A stretch of DNA of 64,000 nt from Exiguobacterium sp. 9-2 (GCF_036287235.1 NZ_CP142850.1:522001-586000), one strand, 5' to 3'. Counted from the stretch's first letter, positions 1 to 8,651 are shown. Made by a program: numbers and translations. The notes: generated from the letters alone by a model not told the origin.

Positions 1-21
1 GGAAAAAGGAAGTGTCTCATC

Positions 22-1416
22 ATGAATCAGCAAAAAATCGGCTTCTTTGCTCTCGCAGCAATGGTCATCGGTTCGATGGTCGGTGGAGGTGCCTTTAACC
101 TTCCCGGTGCAATGGCCCAAAGTGCAAGTGCAGGACCTATTCTCATCGGCTGGAGTATCACAGGAATTGGAATGATCATGCTCGCGCTCGTCTTTCAGCA
201 CCTTGCAAACAGTAAACCCGAACTTGAAGGTGGTATTTATGCCTATGCACGTGAAGGGTTCGGACGTTTCGTCGGTTTCAACAGTGCTTGGGGATACTGG
301 GTATCTGCATGGATTGGAACGGTTGCGAACATCACGCTCGTCTTCAATGCGATTAGTTATTTCTTCCCGATTTTCGCGGCAGAGAATCGGATATTCCTTC
401 TTTTAATGAGTATGGTCGTCATTTGGGGATTATTCTGGCTTGTCTCAAGCGGGATCAAGGAAGCGACCCTCGTCAATCTGATTACAACGATTGCAAAGCT
501 CGTTCCAATCTTAATTTTCATTCTATTGGTTGGGATCGCCTTTAATATCAAAACGTTCAATTTAGACATCTGGGGAGATGGGACAGAACTCGGTTCAATC
601 TTCGATCAAGTAAAAGGAACGATGCTCGTCACGCTTTGGGCGTTCGTTGGAATTGAAGGGGCAGTCGTTTTATCGAGTCGTGCTAAAAATCGAAGTGATG
701 TCGGAAAAGCGACCGTAACGGGACTCGTTGGTGTTTTGGTCATCTATATCTTGATTTCGGTCTTATCACTTGGCGTCCTTAGTCAAGAAAAACTGGCTGG
801 ATTAAAGGAACCGACGATGGCGTATGTATTAGAGGCAGCAATCGGACCAGTCGGCGCGACGATCATCATGATTGGTTTAATCATCTCTCTATCCGGAGCG
901 CTTCTTGGATGGACGATTTTAGCATCAGAGATTTCATATTTGGTTGCGAAAGATGGTGCGTTCCCGAAAGCATTCGCTAAGACGAATCGAAAAGGGGCAC
1001 CAGTCGGAGCACTACTGATTACACAGATCGCCACACAAATTGTTGCTGGGATTGCGCTATTCTCTGCACAGACGTATCTCGTTCTATCAAGTATTGCCGG
1101 GATTTGTGCGCTCTTACCATATCTGTTATCAGCCTTGTACAGCATCCGGACTTCACGGGAAGAGCGGAATCGGAAAATGTTACTCTTCTCGGTCATCGCA
1201 TCCGCGTACTCTATTTGGCTCGTCTATGCGTCGGGCGTTTGGTATATCGTCATTGCGGCATTAGTTTATGCGCCAGGCATTTTAGCATATGCGTTAGCAG
1301 AACGAGAACAGCAACGGACAGGCATGTCACGCTACGAGTGGATTGCTAGCATGATTCTTGTTGTCTTAGCCGGAGTGGCTGTTTACGGAATGGTCGTAGG
1401 AGAAATTCAATTGTAA
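22..1416 (+). CDS. arcD: ArcD-type arginine:ornithine antiporter (APC superfamily)
   Basis: Integral membrane amino acid transporter of the basic amino acid/polyamine antiporter branch, expected to swap arginine for ornithine. The 464-aa length and about 12 hydrophobic segments fit the family. The N-terminus has the Gly-rich first helix (VIGSMVGGGAFNLP) followed by an ELEGGIYAYAREGFG stretch typical of ArcD-like proteins. The ATG has a good ribosome site (AAAAAGGAAG, about 10 nt upstream). Only 21 bases precede it, so upstream partners (arcA/arcB?) cannot be seen. A strong terminator follows. Family is secure; the exact substrate is inferred. Confidence 0.8.
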   Translation: MNQQKIGFFALAAMVIGSMVGGGAFNLPGAMAQSASAGPILIGWSITGIGMIMLALVFQHLANSKPELEGGIYAYAREGFGRFVGFNSAWGYWVSAWIGTVANITLVFNAISYFFPIFAAENRIFLLLMSMVVIWGLFWLVSSGIKEATLVNLITTIAKLVPILIFILLVGIAFNIKTFNLDIWGDGTELGSIFDQVKGTMLVTLWAFVGIEGAVVLSSRAKNRSDVGKATVTGLVGVLVIYILISVLSLGVLSQEKLAGLKEPTMAYVLEAAIGPVGATIIMIGLIISLSGALLGWTILASEISYLVAKDGAFPKAFAKTNRKGAPVGALLITQIATQIVAGIALFSAQTYLVLSSIAGICALLPYLLSALYSIRTSREERNRKMLLFSVIASAYSIWLVYASGVWYIVIAALVYAPGILAYALAEREQQRTGMSRYEWIASMILVVLAGVAVYGMVVGEIQL

Positions 1417-1433
1417 TTGTAAAAAACGATATG

Positions 1434-1480
1434 AAAAAAGAAGTCGTGGTGGATGCTTTTCCACCGTGACTTCTTTTTTT
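1434..1480. terminator. Bidirectional terminator between arcD and the EAL gene
   Basis: A GAAGTC-rich stem of about 14 bp with one G-U containing mismatch region, flanked by an A-run on the left and a T-run on the right, so it can serve both convergent genes. The minus-strand gene stops 2 bases beyond it. Confidence 0.85.
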
Positions 1481-1481
1481 A

Positions 1482-3509
1482 TTAAGGGGTTGAGAATCGT
1501 TTTTCGACATCCTGTACGGACAGTGGTTCAGAGAAAATGAACCCTTGCATGTACTGGCAATCTGTCGTTTTCAAGTAAGTCAAGGCATGCTCTGTCTCAA
1601 CACCCTCAGCGACGAGGTTCAACTCTAGATTGCGACCCAGTTGAATGATAGAATCCAGCAAAGCATGATCGTTCTTTGCTAGTCCATCAATAAACACTTT
1701 ATCGATTTTTAATTCATCAATTGGAAACGCACTGAGATACTGTAAAGAAGAGTAGCCTGTTCCAAAATCATCAATCGATAAGCGGAAACCGAGTGACTTA
1801 ATGAGGTGCATGCGTTCGACGGTTCGTTGTGTCTGTAAGATAGCAATATTCTCTGTCATCTCGAGCGTGACGGAAGATGGCGAAACGAGTCGCTCCGTTA
1901 CGATATGTTGCAACGTTCGAATAAAGGAGTCACTTTGGAATTGGTGCGGTGAAATGTTGATCGCCATCGTCAATTCAGGGTCAATCGTTTGTTGCCACTT
2001 CGCGAGCTGTTCGCATGCTTCGATGATGACCCAGTTGTTGATTGGTGTGATTAGAGAAGCTTCTTCGGCGAGTGGAATGAACTCATCCGGCGGAATATTT
2101 CCGAGCGCCGTATGATTCCAGCGTAATAACGCTTCGAATCCTTTGACGGCTTGTGATTGAAGCTCGATGATCGGTTGATAAGCAAGGTAGAGCGACTGAT
2201 CTTCGAGTGCTGTGAAGAGAGAACGTTCGAGTTGGATTTTACGTGTGAATTGTGTGTCCATCTCGTGTGTTAAGTACTGAATCGTTCCCGTACCAATTGA
2301 TTTTCCCGCATAGAGAGCAGTTTCAGAGCGGCGGTATAAATCTTCAAGTGTTTTCGCTTCAGACGGATAGACAGTGATACCGAATGTGCAAGAAACGATG
2401 AGTGAATGACCGTTAATGTAATAAGGACGTTGTAACGCTTGTTGTAATTTTCGAGCATATTGAAAGAGTAGATTACTCGAGGGTGCAGGTAATAGGACAC
2501 CGAATAAATCACTCGTCGGATGAAAAGCAAGGACACCCGTCGTATGTTCCAAAAGCCGTGTTGCCATTGCTTGAAGGAGTTGATCCCCGACATGTGTTCC
2601 AAACGAATCGTTTATGACTTTGAAACGATCGATATCGAACAAAATGAGTGCAATGGGTTCATGTGATGCAGCAGACTGGAACAATGCTTCCCCTTCGCGT
2701 AAAAATCCACGTTTATTTAATAAATGCGTCATCTCATGGTGATGCACTAAAAAATCAAGTTCTTCTTCAAGCACAGTTGTTTCCGTAATGTCGTTACCGA
2801 TGAACAGATGCTGAAAACGAACGCCGTTTGCATCATAAATCGGAATCAATGTTGCTTGGAGATGTTTTCGTTCACCCGTATGTGAAGTGAGACTAAGACG
2901 ACCAGACCACGCTTTGCGTTCACGGAGTTGTGTTCGGATTTCTGAGACAGTCGCACTAGTTTGATCGAGAATTACGGACCATGGCTGACCAATAAGCATT
3001 TCAGGACAGTAACCTGTTACATCCATGAGTTGGTCGTTTATATACGTAATTGCACCACGCGCGTCAAATACAGCGACACTGGCGATTTGATCGAACGCCT
3101 GACGTAAATCCATCAAACCTTGAAATAATGGTTTTGTTGTAATCGGTTGTTGAGCAGACGGAATACCACAAACGAAAGCAGCAACGACGTTGCCTACTTC
3201 ATCAAGTAGAGGAGACAGTAGCAACGTTGAGGTCATGGGAGTACCAGACTTATGGAATAAGGAGGCATTCGGCAATTGGACCGATTGACGGCGTTCTAAA
3301 AAGGAATGCCAAATTTGATGGCTGAATGCCATATCTTCCTGGTCAAGTAAAGGAACGATTTGGCCAACGATTTCCTGTTGTGTCCAGCCCCAATGCTGTT
3401 CTGCTAACTCGTTCCAGGAACGAATGGTCAAATCGATATTTAAGATGAAAGACGGTAGTGGAAACTCTTGAATGACGACTTCATAGGAATCAATGGTCGA
3501 ACGATCCAT
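1482..3509 (-). CDS. PAS-GGDEF-EAL protein, probable c-di-GMP phosphodiesterase with degenerate GGDEF
   Basis: Signalling protein with two PAS-like sensor domains (roughly residues 5-240), a GGDEF-like domain (about 245-400) and a C-terminal EAL domain (about 415-670). The GGDEF signature is degraded to TSDLF, so cyclase activity is unlikely. The EAL domain keeps its catalytic landmarks: EALLRW, NISP, EMTEN, DDFGTGYSS, KIDK, AEGVET. It should therefore hydrolyse c-di-GMP. No transmembrane segment is evident, so it is probably cytosolic. I chose the ATG at 3509 because AAAGGAG lies 12 nt upstream. An in-frame TTG at 3581 would add 24 residues but lacks a ribosome site. The sensed signal is unknown. 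Confidence 0.85.
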   Translation of the reverse strand: MDRSTIDSYEVVIQEFPLPSFILNIDLTIRSWNELAEQHWGWTQQEIVGQIVPLLDQEDMAFSHQIWHSFLERRQSVQLPNASLFHKSGTPMTSTLLLSPLLDEVGNVVAAFVCGIPSAQQPITTKPLFQGLMDLRQAFDQIASVAVFDARGAITYINDQLMDVTGYCPEMLIGQPWSVILDQTSATVSEIRTQLRERKAWSGRLSLTSHTGERKHLQATLIPIYDANGVRFQHLFIGNDITETTVLEEELDFLVHHHEMTHLLNKRGFLREGEALFQSAASHEPIALILFDIDRFKVINDSFGTHVGDQLLQAMATRLLEHTTGVLAFHPTSDLFGVLLPAPSSNLLFQYARKLQQALQRPYYINGHSLIVSCTFGITVYPSEAKTLEDLYRRSETALYAGKSIGTGTIQYLTHEMDTQFTRKIQLERSLFTALEDQSLYLAYQPIIELQSQAVKGFEALLRWNHTALGNIPPDEFIPLAEEASLITPINNWVIIEACEQLAKWQQTIDPELTMAINISPHQFQSDSFIRTLQHIVTERLVSPSSVTLEMTENIAILQTQRTVERMHLIKSLGFRLSIDDFGTGYSSLQYLSAFPIDELKIDKVFIDGLAKNDHALLDSIIQLGRNLELNLVAEGVETEHALTYLKTTDCQYMQGFIFSEPLSVQDVEKRFSTP

Positions 3510-3643
3510 TACGTGCGCACGCTCCTTTATGATGAAAAGAGATGACGGTTCACTTGTCTTGTCTTTTCCCAATATATTCAATTCTTACGCATCCCAATCC
3601 TCTAGGTTATACATTTTTTAGATGAAGATTATACAAGAAAATC

Positions 3644-3671
3644 TGCTATAATGATCTTGAAAGCGTTTTCT
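3644..3671 (+). promoter_or_regulatory. rocD extended -10 promoter with overlapping-start cre site
   Basis: TGCTATAAT (3644-3652) is a perfect extended -10. Six bases later TGAAAGCGTTTTCT (3658-3671) matches the Bacillus CcpA cre consensus TGWAANCGNTNWCA at 13 of 14 positions. This places cre around the transcription start, the position for catabolite repression. No good -35 is visible, as is common with extended -10 promoters. Confidence 0.7.
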
Positions 3672-3695
3672 AAAGAGCTATAAGGGGGAATCTTG

Positions 3696-4898
3696 ATGAA
3701 TCAAACAGAGAAAATCATTCAACAGACAGAACAGTTCGGAGCACATAACTACCATCCACTCCCGATCGTCATTTCAGAAGCAGAAGGTGTCTTCGTCACG
3801 GATCCGGAAGGACGTCGTTATATGGATATGTTGAGTGCTTACTCAGCCGTCAACCAAGGACATCGTCATCCGAAAATCATCGAAGCTCTAAAACGACAGG
3901 CGGATAAGATCACTTTGACGTCACGTGCCTTCCACAATGATCAACTGGGCTTTTTCTATGAAAAAGTAGCACAATTGACGGGTAAAGACATGGTATTACC
4001 GATGAATACAGGTGCGGAAGCTGTTGAGACGGCAGTGAAAGCAGCACGACGCTGGGCATATGAAGTGAAACAAATCCCAGGTGATGCTGAAATCATCGTT
4101 TGTGAAGGAAACTTTCACGGTCGAACGATGACAGCCGTCTCCATGTCGACGGAGGCAGAATATCAACGAGGATTTGGACCGCTTCTTCCTGGAATCAAGA
4201 CGATTCCATACGGCGATCTGGAGGCACTAAAACAGGCAATCACTGAAAATACAGCGGCATTCATCTTGGAGCCGATTCAAGGCGAAGCAGGAATTTTAAT
4301 TCCGTATGATGGCTTCCTAAAAGATGCACAAGAAGTTTGTCGTGCGCAGAATGTTTTGCTCGTATCGGATGAGATTCAATCTGGACTTGGTCGTTCCGGT
4401 AAATGGTTTGCTTCTGATTGGGACGAGGTAACACCAGACATGTACATTCTTGGGAAAGCACTGGGTGGTGGGGTATTCCCAATCTCATGTGTTGCCGCGA
4501 ATAAAGATGTCCTTTCTGTCTTCAATCCAGGTTCACACGGCTCGACGTTCGGTGGTAATCCACTCGCTTGTGCCGTATCGATTGCTTCACTTGAAGTATT
4601 AGAAGACGAAAAGTTACCGGAACGTTCACTCGAACTCGGTACGTACTTCATGGAAAAATTAAAACAAATTAACAACCCGATGATCAAAGAAGTACGTGGT
4701 CGTGGATTGTTCATTGGTGTTGAACTAACAGAAGCAGCTCGACCATATTGCGAAGCGTTGAAAGAGAAAGGCTTACTCTGTAAAGAAACACACGAGACAG
4801 TCATTCGCTTTGCACCACCGCTTGTCATCACAAAAGAAGAGTTGGATTGGGCGTTCGAACGGATTGAACAAGTGTTAGGCGTTTCCGTCGCCCAGTAA
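3696..4898 (+). CDS. rocD: Ornithine aminotransferase
   Basis: PLP enzyme converting ornithine plus 2-oxoglutarate to glutamate-5-semialdehyde and glutamate, a step of arginine/ornithine breakdown in the cytosol. The 400-aa length and class-III aminotransferase signatures fit: [17 protein letters not shown], the [12 protein letters not shown] cofactor-aspartate motif, LGKALGGG with the PLP-binding lysine, and [11 protein letters not shown]. The start is the ATG at 3696, 5 nt behind AAGGGGGAA; a TTG lies just before it. It is monocistronic, closed by a terminator, and has a cre site at its promoter. ArgD at the other end of the window is a distinct biosynthetic paralogue. Confidence 0.93.
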   Translation: MNQTEKIIQQTEQFGAHNYHPLPIVISEAEGVFVTDPEGRRYMDMLSAYSAVNQGHRHPKIIEALKRQADKITLTSRAFHNDQLGFFYEKVAQLTGKDMVLPMNTGAEAVETAVKAARRWAYEVKQIPGDAEIIVCEGNFHGRTMTAVSMSTEAEYQRGFGPLLPGIKTIPYGDLEALKQAITENTAAFILEPIQGEAGILIPYDGFLKDAQEVCRAQNVLLVSDEIQSGLGRSGKWFASDWDEVTPDMYILGKALGGGVFPISCVAANKDVLSVFNPGSHGSTFGGNPLACAVSIASLEVLEDEKLPERSLELGTYFMEKLKQINNPMIKEVRGRGLFIGVELTEAARPYCEALKEKGLLCKETHETVIRFAPPLVITKEELDWAFERIEQVLGVSVAQ

Positions 4899-4916
4899 AT
4901 GAATACATTCAAATCG

Positions 4917-4951
4917 AATAACAGTGAACAAGATGTTCACTGTTATTTTTG
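4917..4951 (+). terminator. rocD terminator
   Basis: Perfect AATAACAGTGAAC/GTTCACTGTTATT stem with a short loop, followed by a T-run. Confidence 0.85.
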
Positions 4952-4983
4952 TTTGGATGAGTGTCGGTATGGATACAGGAAAT

Positions 4984-5008
4984 GTTTGAAATTCAGTCAT
5001 ACGGGAAC
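4984..5008 (+). promoter_or_regulatory. SigB-like promoter of csbD
   Basis: GTTTGA, 13 bases, GGGAAC, compared with the Bacillus general-stress SigB consensus GTTTAA-N12-15-GGGWAT. Five of six bases match in each box. It lies 45 bp before the CsbD start, and csbD is a SigB gene in Bacillus subtilis. Confidence 0.6.
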
Positions 5009-5052
5009 ATACAACTATCGCAAAAAAAACTTTTTAAATGGGGGTAATGGTT

Positions 5053-5250
5053 ATGTCAAATGACAGTGGTCTCAATAAAAAAGCAGATGGTCTTGTTGAT
5101 AAAGTAGCGGGTAAAGCAAAAGAAGCACTCGGTAAAGCAACAGGAGATAAATCGACAGAGCGCGAAGGTAAAAAAGATCAATTAAAAGGTGACGCCAAGA
5201 AAACCGTAGGAAACGTTCAACAAAATTTTGAAGATACAACTCGTCGTTAA
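5053..5250 (+). CDS. csbD: CsbD-family general stress protein
   Basis: Small (65 aa), very hydrophilic, Lys/Gly/Asp-rich protein with the CsbD pattern of repeated amphipathic KADGLVDKVAGKAKEALGKATGD and EGKKDQLKGDAKKTVG units. Molecular function is unknown in the family; members accumulate under general stress. The start at 5053 is preferred over upstream ATGs at 5038 and 5047 because GGGGG lies 8 nt before it. Its own SigB-like promoter and terminator make it a single-gene unit. Confidence 0.9.
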   Translation: MSNDSGLNKKADGLVDKVAGKAKEALGKATGDKSTEREGKKDQLKGDAKKTVGNVQQNFEDTTRR

Positions 5251-5269
5251 GACCGTGGGAATTAAATAG

Positions 5270-5306
5270 AAAAACCGGACTGGAGGAATACTCTAGTCCG
5301 GTTTTT
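5270..5306 (+). terminator. csbD terminator
   Basis: AAAACCGGACT and AGTCCGGTTTTT arms around a 13-nt loop. Confidence 0.85.
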
Positions 5307-5364
5307 AGTGTTTGCTATAATGAATTTTTATACTAATAAAAAAGATAGTGAATAATTTGTATAA

Positions 5365-5376
5365 AGGTCTAGTCAT
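5365..5376. promoter_or_regulatory. Weak NagR/DasR-like half operator before the PTS gene
   Basis: AGGTCTAGTCAT matches 8 of 12 positions of the GntR-family amino-sugar operator TGGTCTAGACCA, but only the left half is well preserved. It is noted because the downstream gene looks like a GlcNAc transporter. Confidence 0.25.
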
Positions 5377-5406
5377 TTAGATATTTATATGGAATAATTA
5401 AAAACG

Positions 5407-5420
5407 TAAAAGCGTTTACA
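5407..5420. promoter_or_regulatory. cre-like CcpA site before the PTS gene
   Basis: TAAAAGCGTTTACA matches TGWAANCGNTNWCA at 13 of 14 positions, 43 bp before the start codon. Probable carbon-catabolite control of the PTS gene. Confidence 0.6.
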
Positions 5421-5462
5421 TTGTTCTGTCATTATCGTTTTATTCAGGAAAGGGTGAAAAGG

Positions 5463-6971
5463 ATGTTGCAGTTTCTACAACGAATTGGTAAGGCTTTGAT
5501 GTTACCAATCGCAGTATTACCAGCTGCCGGAATCGTACTTCGATTAGGTTCGGCGGATATGCTAGATATTCCATTGATGGTAGCAGCAGGAGGGGCAATT
5601 TTTGATAACCTTCCATTGATATTTGCCATTGGTGTCGCAATCGGTCTATCGATTGATGCGAGTGGGGCAGCGGGTCTTGCCGGAGCCATCGGGTATCTTG
5701 TCTTAAAAAATGGCGTCGACTCGATGAACAAGGATTATTCCAGTGCACAGATTCAAGCAAAATATGATGCGATTGCGGCGATCGTCAATGATTCCTCGAC
5801 CAAGGTCGATGGCGCGACACTTGGTTCGATTGCGAACCAGGCGACGCTCGGTTCAACCGTCAATATGGCAGTATTCGGTGGGATCATTGCGGGTATCGTT
5901 GCCGGTCTTCTATACAATCGCTTCTACAATATTAAGTTACCGGATTGGTTGGCATTCTTCGGAGGCCGTCGTTTTGTTCCAATCATTACCTCAGCTGTCA
6001 TGCTCGTACTTGCTTTCATCTTTGGTTATGTTTGGCCGTTCATCGAGCAAGGTATCAACGGTGCCGGTGAATGGATGGTCGGTCTTGGCGCAGGAGGCGC
6101 TGCTTTGTTTGGATTCTTTAACCGTCTCCTGATTCCTGTCGGCTTGCACCATGTTTTAAATAATATTTTTTGGTTTGTTTTCGGTTCATACGAAAAAGCA
6201 GATGGTACGGTAGCGAACGGGGATATTGCGCGTTTCTTCGCTGGAGATCCAACAGCGGGGATTTATCAAGCTGGCTTCTTCCCGATCATGATGTTTGCCT
6301 TGCCAGCTGCAGCCTTTGCCATCGTCATGGCTGCGCGTAAGGAAAATCGAAAAGCCGTTGCCGGAGCGATGATTGGTCTTGGACTGACATCCTTCCTGAC
6401 AGGAATTACGGAACCAATCGAGTTCTCGTTCATGTTCTTGTCACCTGTTTTATACGTCATCCATGCTGTACTAACGGGTCTATCGATGGCCATCGTTAAC
6501 TTACTCGGTATTTTACATGGCTTCTCCTTCTCGGCTGGTTTCATTGATTACGCCTTGAACTTCGGGATTGCGAAAAAACCATTGTTGATCATCCCGGTTG
6601 GTCTCGCGTTCGCGGTCGTCTACTACTTCCTGTTCTACTTCATGATCACAAAATTCGATCTGAAGACACCAGGTCGTGAAGATGAATCGCTCGTTACAGA
6701 CACGGGAGTCGTTTTGACGGACTCAGACGATAAATATGAACAACAAGCAGCTCAAATTTTTGCTGGATTGAAAGGAACAGAAAATGTCACGTCGATTGAC
6801 AACTGTGCGACACGTTTACGTCTTCAAGTAAAGGATCCAAGCATCATTGATGAAGCGGCGATTAAAGCGGCTGGAGCAAAAGGTGTCATGAAGATGGGGG
6901 CAACAAGTGTTCAAATCATCATTGGCACAGATGTCGAATTCGTTGCAGATGCGATGAAGCGACAGAAGTAA
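5463..6971 (+). CDS. nagE: PTS EIICB, N-acetylglucosamine/glucose type
   Basis: Phosphotransferase-system permease that imports and phosphorylates a hexose or amino sugar. It is 502 aa: an EIIC membrane domain (about 1-390, with GITEPIEFSFMF near its end) and an EIIB domain (about 420-500) carrying the phospho-cysteine in NCATRLRL. No EIIA domain is fused, as in Bacillus NagP, so it must borrow an EIIA. The start ATG at 5463 has AGGAAAGGGTG 7 nt upstream. A cre site precedes it. The overall look is closest to GlcNAc transporters, but glucose or another hexose cannot be excluded. Confidence 0.8.
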   Translation: MLQFLQRIGKALMLPIAVLPAAGIVLRLGSADMLDIPLMVAAGGAIFDNLPLIFAIGVAIGLSIDASGAAGLAGAIGYLVLKNGVDSMNKDYSSAQIQAKYDAIAAIVNDSSTKVDGATLGSIANQATLGSTVNMAVFGGIIAGIVAGLLYNRFYNIKLPDWLAFFGGRRFVPIITSAVMLVLAFIFGYVWPFIEQGINGAGEWMVGLGAGGAALFGFFNRLLIPVGLHHVLNNIFWFVFGSYEKADGTVANGDIARFFAGDPTAGIYQAGFFPIMMFALPAAAFAIVMAARKENRKAVAGAMIGLGLTSFLTGITEPIEFSFMFLSPVLYVIHAVLTGLSMAIVNLLGILHGFSFSAGFIDYALNFGIAKKPLLIIPVGLAFAVVYYFLFYFMITKFDLKTPGREDESLVTDTGVVLTDSDDKYEQQAAQIFAGLKGTENVTSIDNCATRLRLQVKDPSIIDEAAIKAAGAKGVMKMGATSVQIIIGTDVEFVADAMKRQK

Positions 6972-7009
6972 AAAAACGACCTTTCCTGAGATCAGGAAAG
7001 GTCGTTTTG
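6971..7009. terminator. Bidirectional terminator shared by nagE and the EamA gene
   Basis: AACGACCTTTCCTGA...TCAGGAAAGGTCGTT stem with A- and T-runs on the two sides. The last five codons and the stop of the minus-strand EamA gene lie inside the right arm. Confidence 0.85.
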
Positions 7010-7894
7010 CTGTACGTTCGCAACAGGTGCTGTTTTGCTCGAGCGATAGATCGGATAAAAGATTCCAATCAAGATGATGACGATCCCAATCCATTGAGAG
7101 CTCATCAGATGTTCACCTAAAATTAACACGGAACAGATGACTGCTGTCGGTAGTTCAGCTGCTCCAAGCAAAGAAACGCTTGCTGGGGAGAGGTGAGGCG
7201 CGCCCGCAGCAAATAAGAGCGGTGGTAAAATTAACGCGAACAGACCGAGCGGAATCGCGTATAACAGAAGTCCATTTTCGAAGTTCGCAGAGGACAAGAA
7301 CGTCGTCGGTGGATACATCGTCATGACGAAAGCAAGACCACCTGTCATCATGTAAAAACTCTTCTTGATGACGGGTAAATGATTGGCGATGCGTCCACTA
7401 GCGAGTAAGAAAATTGAGAAGCTGACAGCCGCTCCAAGACCGAATAATGTTCCACGGAAGTCAAGTGGACTCGAGTAAGCGGCACTCGCAAGAATGGCTC
7501 CGCCAATCAACAGAATCGCAGACAGGAAATGCGCGCGAGATGGTAAACGTCTGAATGCGAGCGCATCGATGATGACACCGATCCAAGTGAATTGGAATAA
7601 GAGAATGATTGCAACGGATGCCGATACGGTCTGAAGACTTTGATAGTACAGATAACCAGTTGTACCACTAGAGATACCGATCAACATGAGAAGACCAGCT
7701 GTCTTGAGATCGAGACGAAGATTTTTCGTAAATAAGGCAAGACCGAAAATCATCAGCCAACCGAAGAAAAATTGACTCCCAGAAACGGCTGCTGAGTTAA
7801 ATCCAGCTGCATAAGCGAGTTTGACGATCGTTGAGAGGACACCATAACTGATAGCGCCAATGAGAACGAATAAGGTTGCTTTTGAGCGATGCAT
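6992..7894 (-). CDS. EamA/DMT-family transporter
   Basis: Ten-helix drug/metabolite transporter of 300 aa made of two EamA repeats (about residues 5-135 and 150-290). Substrate unknown; relatives export amino acids or metabolites. The ATG at 7894 follows GGAGGG by 9 nt, so the longer reading frame upstream (into a terminator hairpin) is not used. It lies behind the YkyA-like gene, from which a strong nested terminator separates it, so it is probably its own unit. Its stop sits within the bidirectional terminator shared with nagE. Confidence 0.8.
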   Translation of the reverse strand: MHRSKATLFVLIGAISYGVLSTIVKLAYAAGFNSAAVSGSQFFFGWLMIFGLALFTKNLRLDLKTAGLLMLIGISSGTTGYLYYQSLQTVSASVAIILLFQFTWIGVIIDALAFRRLPSRAHFLSAILLIGGAILASAAYSSPLDFRGTLFGLGAAVSFSIFLLASGRIANHLPVIKKSFYMMTGGLAFVMTMYPPTTFLSSANFENGLLLYAIPLGLFALILPPLLFAAGAPHLSPASVSLLGAAELPTAVICSVLILGEHLMSSQWIGIVIILIGIFYPIYRSSKTAPVANVQQNDLS

Positions 7895-7924
7895 GAATAA
7901 TTTCCCTCCATTTTTAGTAAAAAC

Positions 7925-7992
7925 CACACAAAAAAGGTTGCAACGGGGCCTTGTCCAGGTTTTTTGGACAGGGTTTGGTTGCAACCTGTGTG
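7925..7992 (-). terminator. Nested two-stem terminator between the ykyA-like and EamA genes
   Basis: On the minus strand, GGTTGCAAC (7986-7978) pairs perfectly with GTTGCAACC (7944-7936), followed by TTTTT. Inside lies a second stem CCTGTCC/GGACAAGG. Outside, CACACA (7992-7987) can pair with TGTGTG (7930-7925) beyond the T-run. It ends the deacetylase/lipoprotein transcript. Confidence 0.75.
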
Positions 7993-7994
7993 AT

Positions 7995-8636
7995 TTATTG
8001 AGTTGATGTGTCGAGCAAACGATACAGCCGGGTTTTCGTTTGATTATACCGAACGGTCAGCGTATTCCACTTCTTTAATGACGCGGTAGCTTTCCGTGTT
8101 AAACGATTTAAATCCGCTGTTGACTCATCAATCTTAACGAAATCCGGTTTTTTAGTCAAGCGTGAAAGCACTTTCTTTTCAGCGTCCATCGCTTGTCGAT
8201 ACGTTTTCGAGAACGTTTGAAACGTCTGCTGGCGTTCCTTGATGATTGCCACTAAGGCAGTTCCCTCTGTTTTTGCTTTACCATCAAGTTTGTTTACAGC
8301 ATCCTTCAATTCTTCAAGATCAAGTTCAGCGTACGTTTCCTTACGTAACGTTTCTTCTTGTTTCAATAAAGAAAGCCGTTCGTCATTTAAGGCTTCTAGT
8401 TCCTCCCGTTCATTTTGAGAGCGTTTGATTTCTTCAGCACCTGCATCAAGAACGGCTTGGTACGTATTAACTGAAATTTCGTCCTTACGAGCACGTTGAT
8501 CAGCTAACGTGAATGCTTTTTCTTCACCTTTGACTTGTTGCTCTAGCTGTTCATGAAGAGAGGCTGGTGAATCGTTGGAGCAGGCAGCGAGTCCGAAGCT
8601 CGACAGGAACAGTACTGCTACGAATGATTTTTTCAT
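7995..8636 (-). CDS. YkyA-like cell-surface lipoprotein
   Basis: Putative lipoprotein of 213 aa. The N-terminal signal peptide ends in a FGLAAC lipobox, so the mature protein starts at Cys19 and is membrane-anchored outside. The rest is almost entirely charged helix with coiled-coil character and resembles the YkyA putative cell-wall-binding lipoprotein family. AAGGAG precedes the ATG by 11 nt. It starts 15 bp after the deacetylase gene, so the two are probably co-transcribed, pointing to a cell-envelope role. Exact function unknown. Confidence 0.7.
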   Translation of the reverse strand: MKKSFVAVLFLSSFGLAACSNDSPASLHEQLEQQVKGEEKAFTLADQRARKDEISVNTYQAVLDAGAEEIKRSQNEREELEALNDERLSLLKQEETLRKETYAELDLEELKDAVNKLDGKAKTEGTALVAIIKERQQTFQTFSKTYRQAMDAEKKVLSRLTKKPDFVKIDESTADLNRLTRKATASLKKWNTLTVRYNQTKTRLYRLLDTSTQ

Positions 8637-8651
8637 CTAGATAGTAACTCC

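Noticed and set aside
783-1196. Long minus-strand frame inside arcD
   Set aside because: Shadow of the transporter gene; no ribosome site, no family, and overlaps a clearly coding frame.
4376-4912. 178-codon minus-strand frame inside rocD
   Set aside because: Mirror of the rocD reading frame with no start signal; rocD motifs are unambiguous.
7895-7984. N-terminal extension of the EamA protein
   Set aside because: Translates a terminator hairpin and includes no ribosome site; the ATG at 7894 has GGAGGG at the right distance.
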